A stretch of DNA of 52,820 nucleotides from a virus: positions 1-52,820 of the IMG/VR virus record IMGVR_UViG_3300025101_000034, one strand, 5' to 3'. Shown here piece by piece: positions 52,272-52,820 of the stretch. Made by a program: the position numbers and the translations under genes. Below the pieces are notes generated by a model. The model saw only the letters and a program-made list of their open reading frames with translations. It had not been told where the DNA came from and searched no databases. Every line of letters begins with the position of its first letter. Position 1 is the stretch's first letter.

Positions 52272-52611
52272 TGTTATCAAGCTCCTTTTCTATTGTAGTC
52301 ATTAAACATCTGTTCGGAGCTTGGTAGATATCTCTATATAATTGCCCCAGTCTAAAAAACTCAGGGTAATTCTTATAGACTTCTAACAGTCTCCACTCAT
52401 CCAGGCCACAAAGAGCAGACCAAATCAACTTGCTTGCTTCTGCTAGCTTGTCGGCTGGCTTGCTGTATATTGCACCATCTGAGTTATCAACCAGGAACTG
52501 AGCCAGTAGCTCGTGAGTCGTTCCCTCTTCAATGCTGAAATAATCCAGGTTGTTTTTAGCCTGGTATCTTTCCTGCCTTTCGTTCTCGTAAGTCATTCTC
52601 ATATTTTTCAT
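52264..52611 (-). CDS. first early hypothetical protein of the leftward arm
   Basis: A 115-residue helical protein (YENERQERYQAKNNLDYF at the start; LLEVYKNYPEFFRLGQLYRD later). A leader with a strong ribosome binding site (AAGGAGGG, 8 bases from ATG) and hairpin precedes it. It is probably among the first genes expressed and may act on the host. Function unknown. Confidence 0.65.
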   Translation of the reverse strand: MKNMRMTYENERQERYQAKNNLDYFSIEEGTTHELLAQFLVDNSDGAIYSKPADKLAEASKLIWSALCGLDEWRLLEVYKNYPEFFRLGQLYRDIYQAPNRCLMTTIEKELDNNE

Positions 52612-52618
52612 AGTGTTC

Positions 52619-52645
52619 GCCCTCCTTGGGCTGTTTAGTTAATAT
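52619..52645 (-). promoter_or_regulatory. 27-bp leader repeat with ribosome binding site in a hairpin (copy 2)
   Basis: Identical over 27 bp to 51571-51597. On the minus strand the stem GCCC/GGGC holds AAGGA in its loop just before the start codon at 52611. A weak promoter may lie upstream (TTGCAA and TAAGAT 18 bp apart). Confidence 0.7.
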
Positions 52646-52820
52646 ATCGTCTGAGATAATCTTACTATGATTTTAAGTTTAGTTGCAAGTAAAAGAACCA
52701 GCCCCAAAAAATAGACCTTATATAAGGGTGTAAAAATTCAACTTAACACCACCCCCAGGGTCATTAGTTTTTATAAGCTGTAAAGCTTGCCAGGTTGCCA
52801 GGGAATAACTAAAGAACCCT
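52646..52820. other. right terminal non-coding region
   Basis: No gene seen. The region upstream of the first leftward gene holds possible promoter elements and, at 52784-52818, the repeats shared with the left end. With the first 411 bases it would form one divergent control region if the genome is circular or concatemeric. Confidence 0.5.
52784..52796 (+). repeat. 13-bp direct repeat shared with the left end (copy 2)
   Basis: The second copy of AGCTTGCCAGGTT (first at 92-104), followed by AACTAAAGAACC at 52807-52818, the inverse of 101-112. Confidence 0.55.

Overview
This window looks like a complete or nearly complete genome of a lytic, podovirus-like, T7-related tailed phage. The DNA is about 35% G+C in the stretches I counted by hand. 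The gene content and gene styles (T7-type tail tube A protein, large internal virion proteins, family A DNA polymerase, primase-helicase, class I ribonucleotide reductase, and small basic proteins typical of marine phages) point to a marine Gram-negative host. Outer-membrane curli genes strengthen the Gram-negative call. I cannot name the host. I see no integrase, lysis/lysogeny repressor, tRNA, T7-type RNA polymerase or stand-alone endolysin.

Layout: two convergent arms meet near 36.85 kb. The rightward arm (412-36,804) holds, in order: packaging (small and large terminase), small basic proteins, portal, scaffold, major capsid, tail tube proteins, a 2131-residue collagen-like tail fibre, a three-domain collagen-modifying enzyme, the internal virion/ejection proteins ending in a tail lysozyme, holin-like genes, and a five-gene envelope/signalling operon (CsgF, CsgG, curlin-like protein, FecR-domain protein, CHASE2-adenylate cyclase). 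The leftward arm (52,611 down to 36,922) holds small early genes behind terminators and repeated leaders, a TonB-like protein, single-strand binding protein, primase-helicase, DNA polymerase, nucleases, both ribonucleotide reductase subunits, an FkbM methyltransferase and a nucleotidyltransferase. A near-consensus sigma70 promoter at 377-404 drives the rightward arm. Host-like promoters and a cluster of hairpins control the leftward early genes.

Two accessory systems stand out. First, 19133-20968 encodes a fusion of a GT25-type glycosyltransferase, a PLOD-type glycosyltransferase and a 2-oxoglutarate/Fe(II) lysyl-hydroxylase domain. It lies two small genes after a fibre whose collagen blocks put lysine just before glycine in dozens of triplets, which is the sequence animal lysyl hydroxylases modify. 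The phage may therefore make its own glycosylated hydroxylysine on a virion fibre. Second, 32123-36804 is a tightly overlapping operon in the lysis position. It joins a curli secretion pore (CsgG), its partner (CsgF) and a curlin-like subunit to a FecR protein and a membrane adenylate cyclase. This suggests that the phage rebuilds or perforates the outer membrane and raises cAMP.
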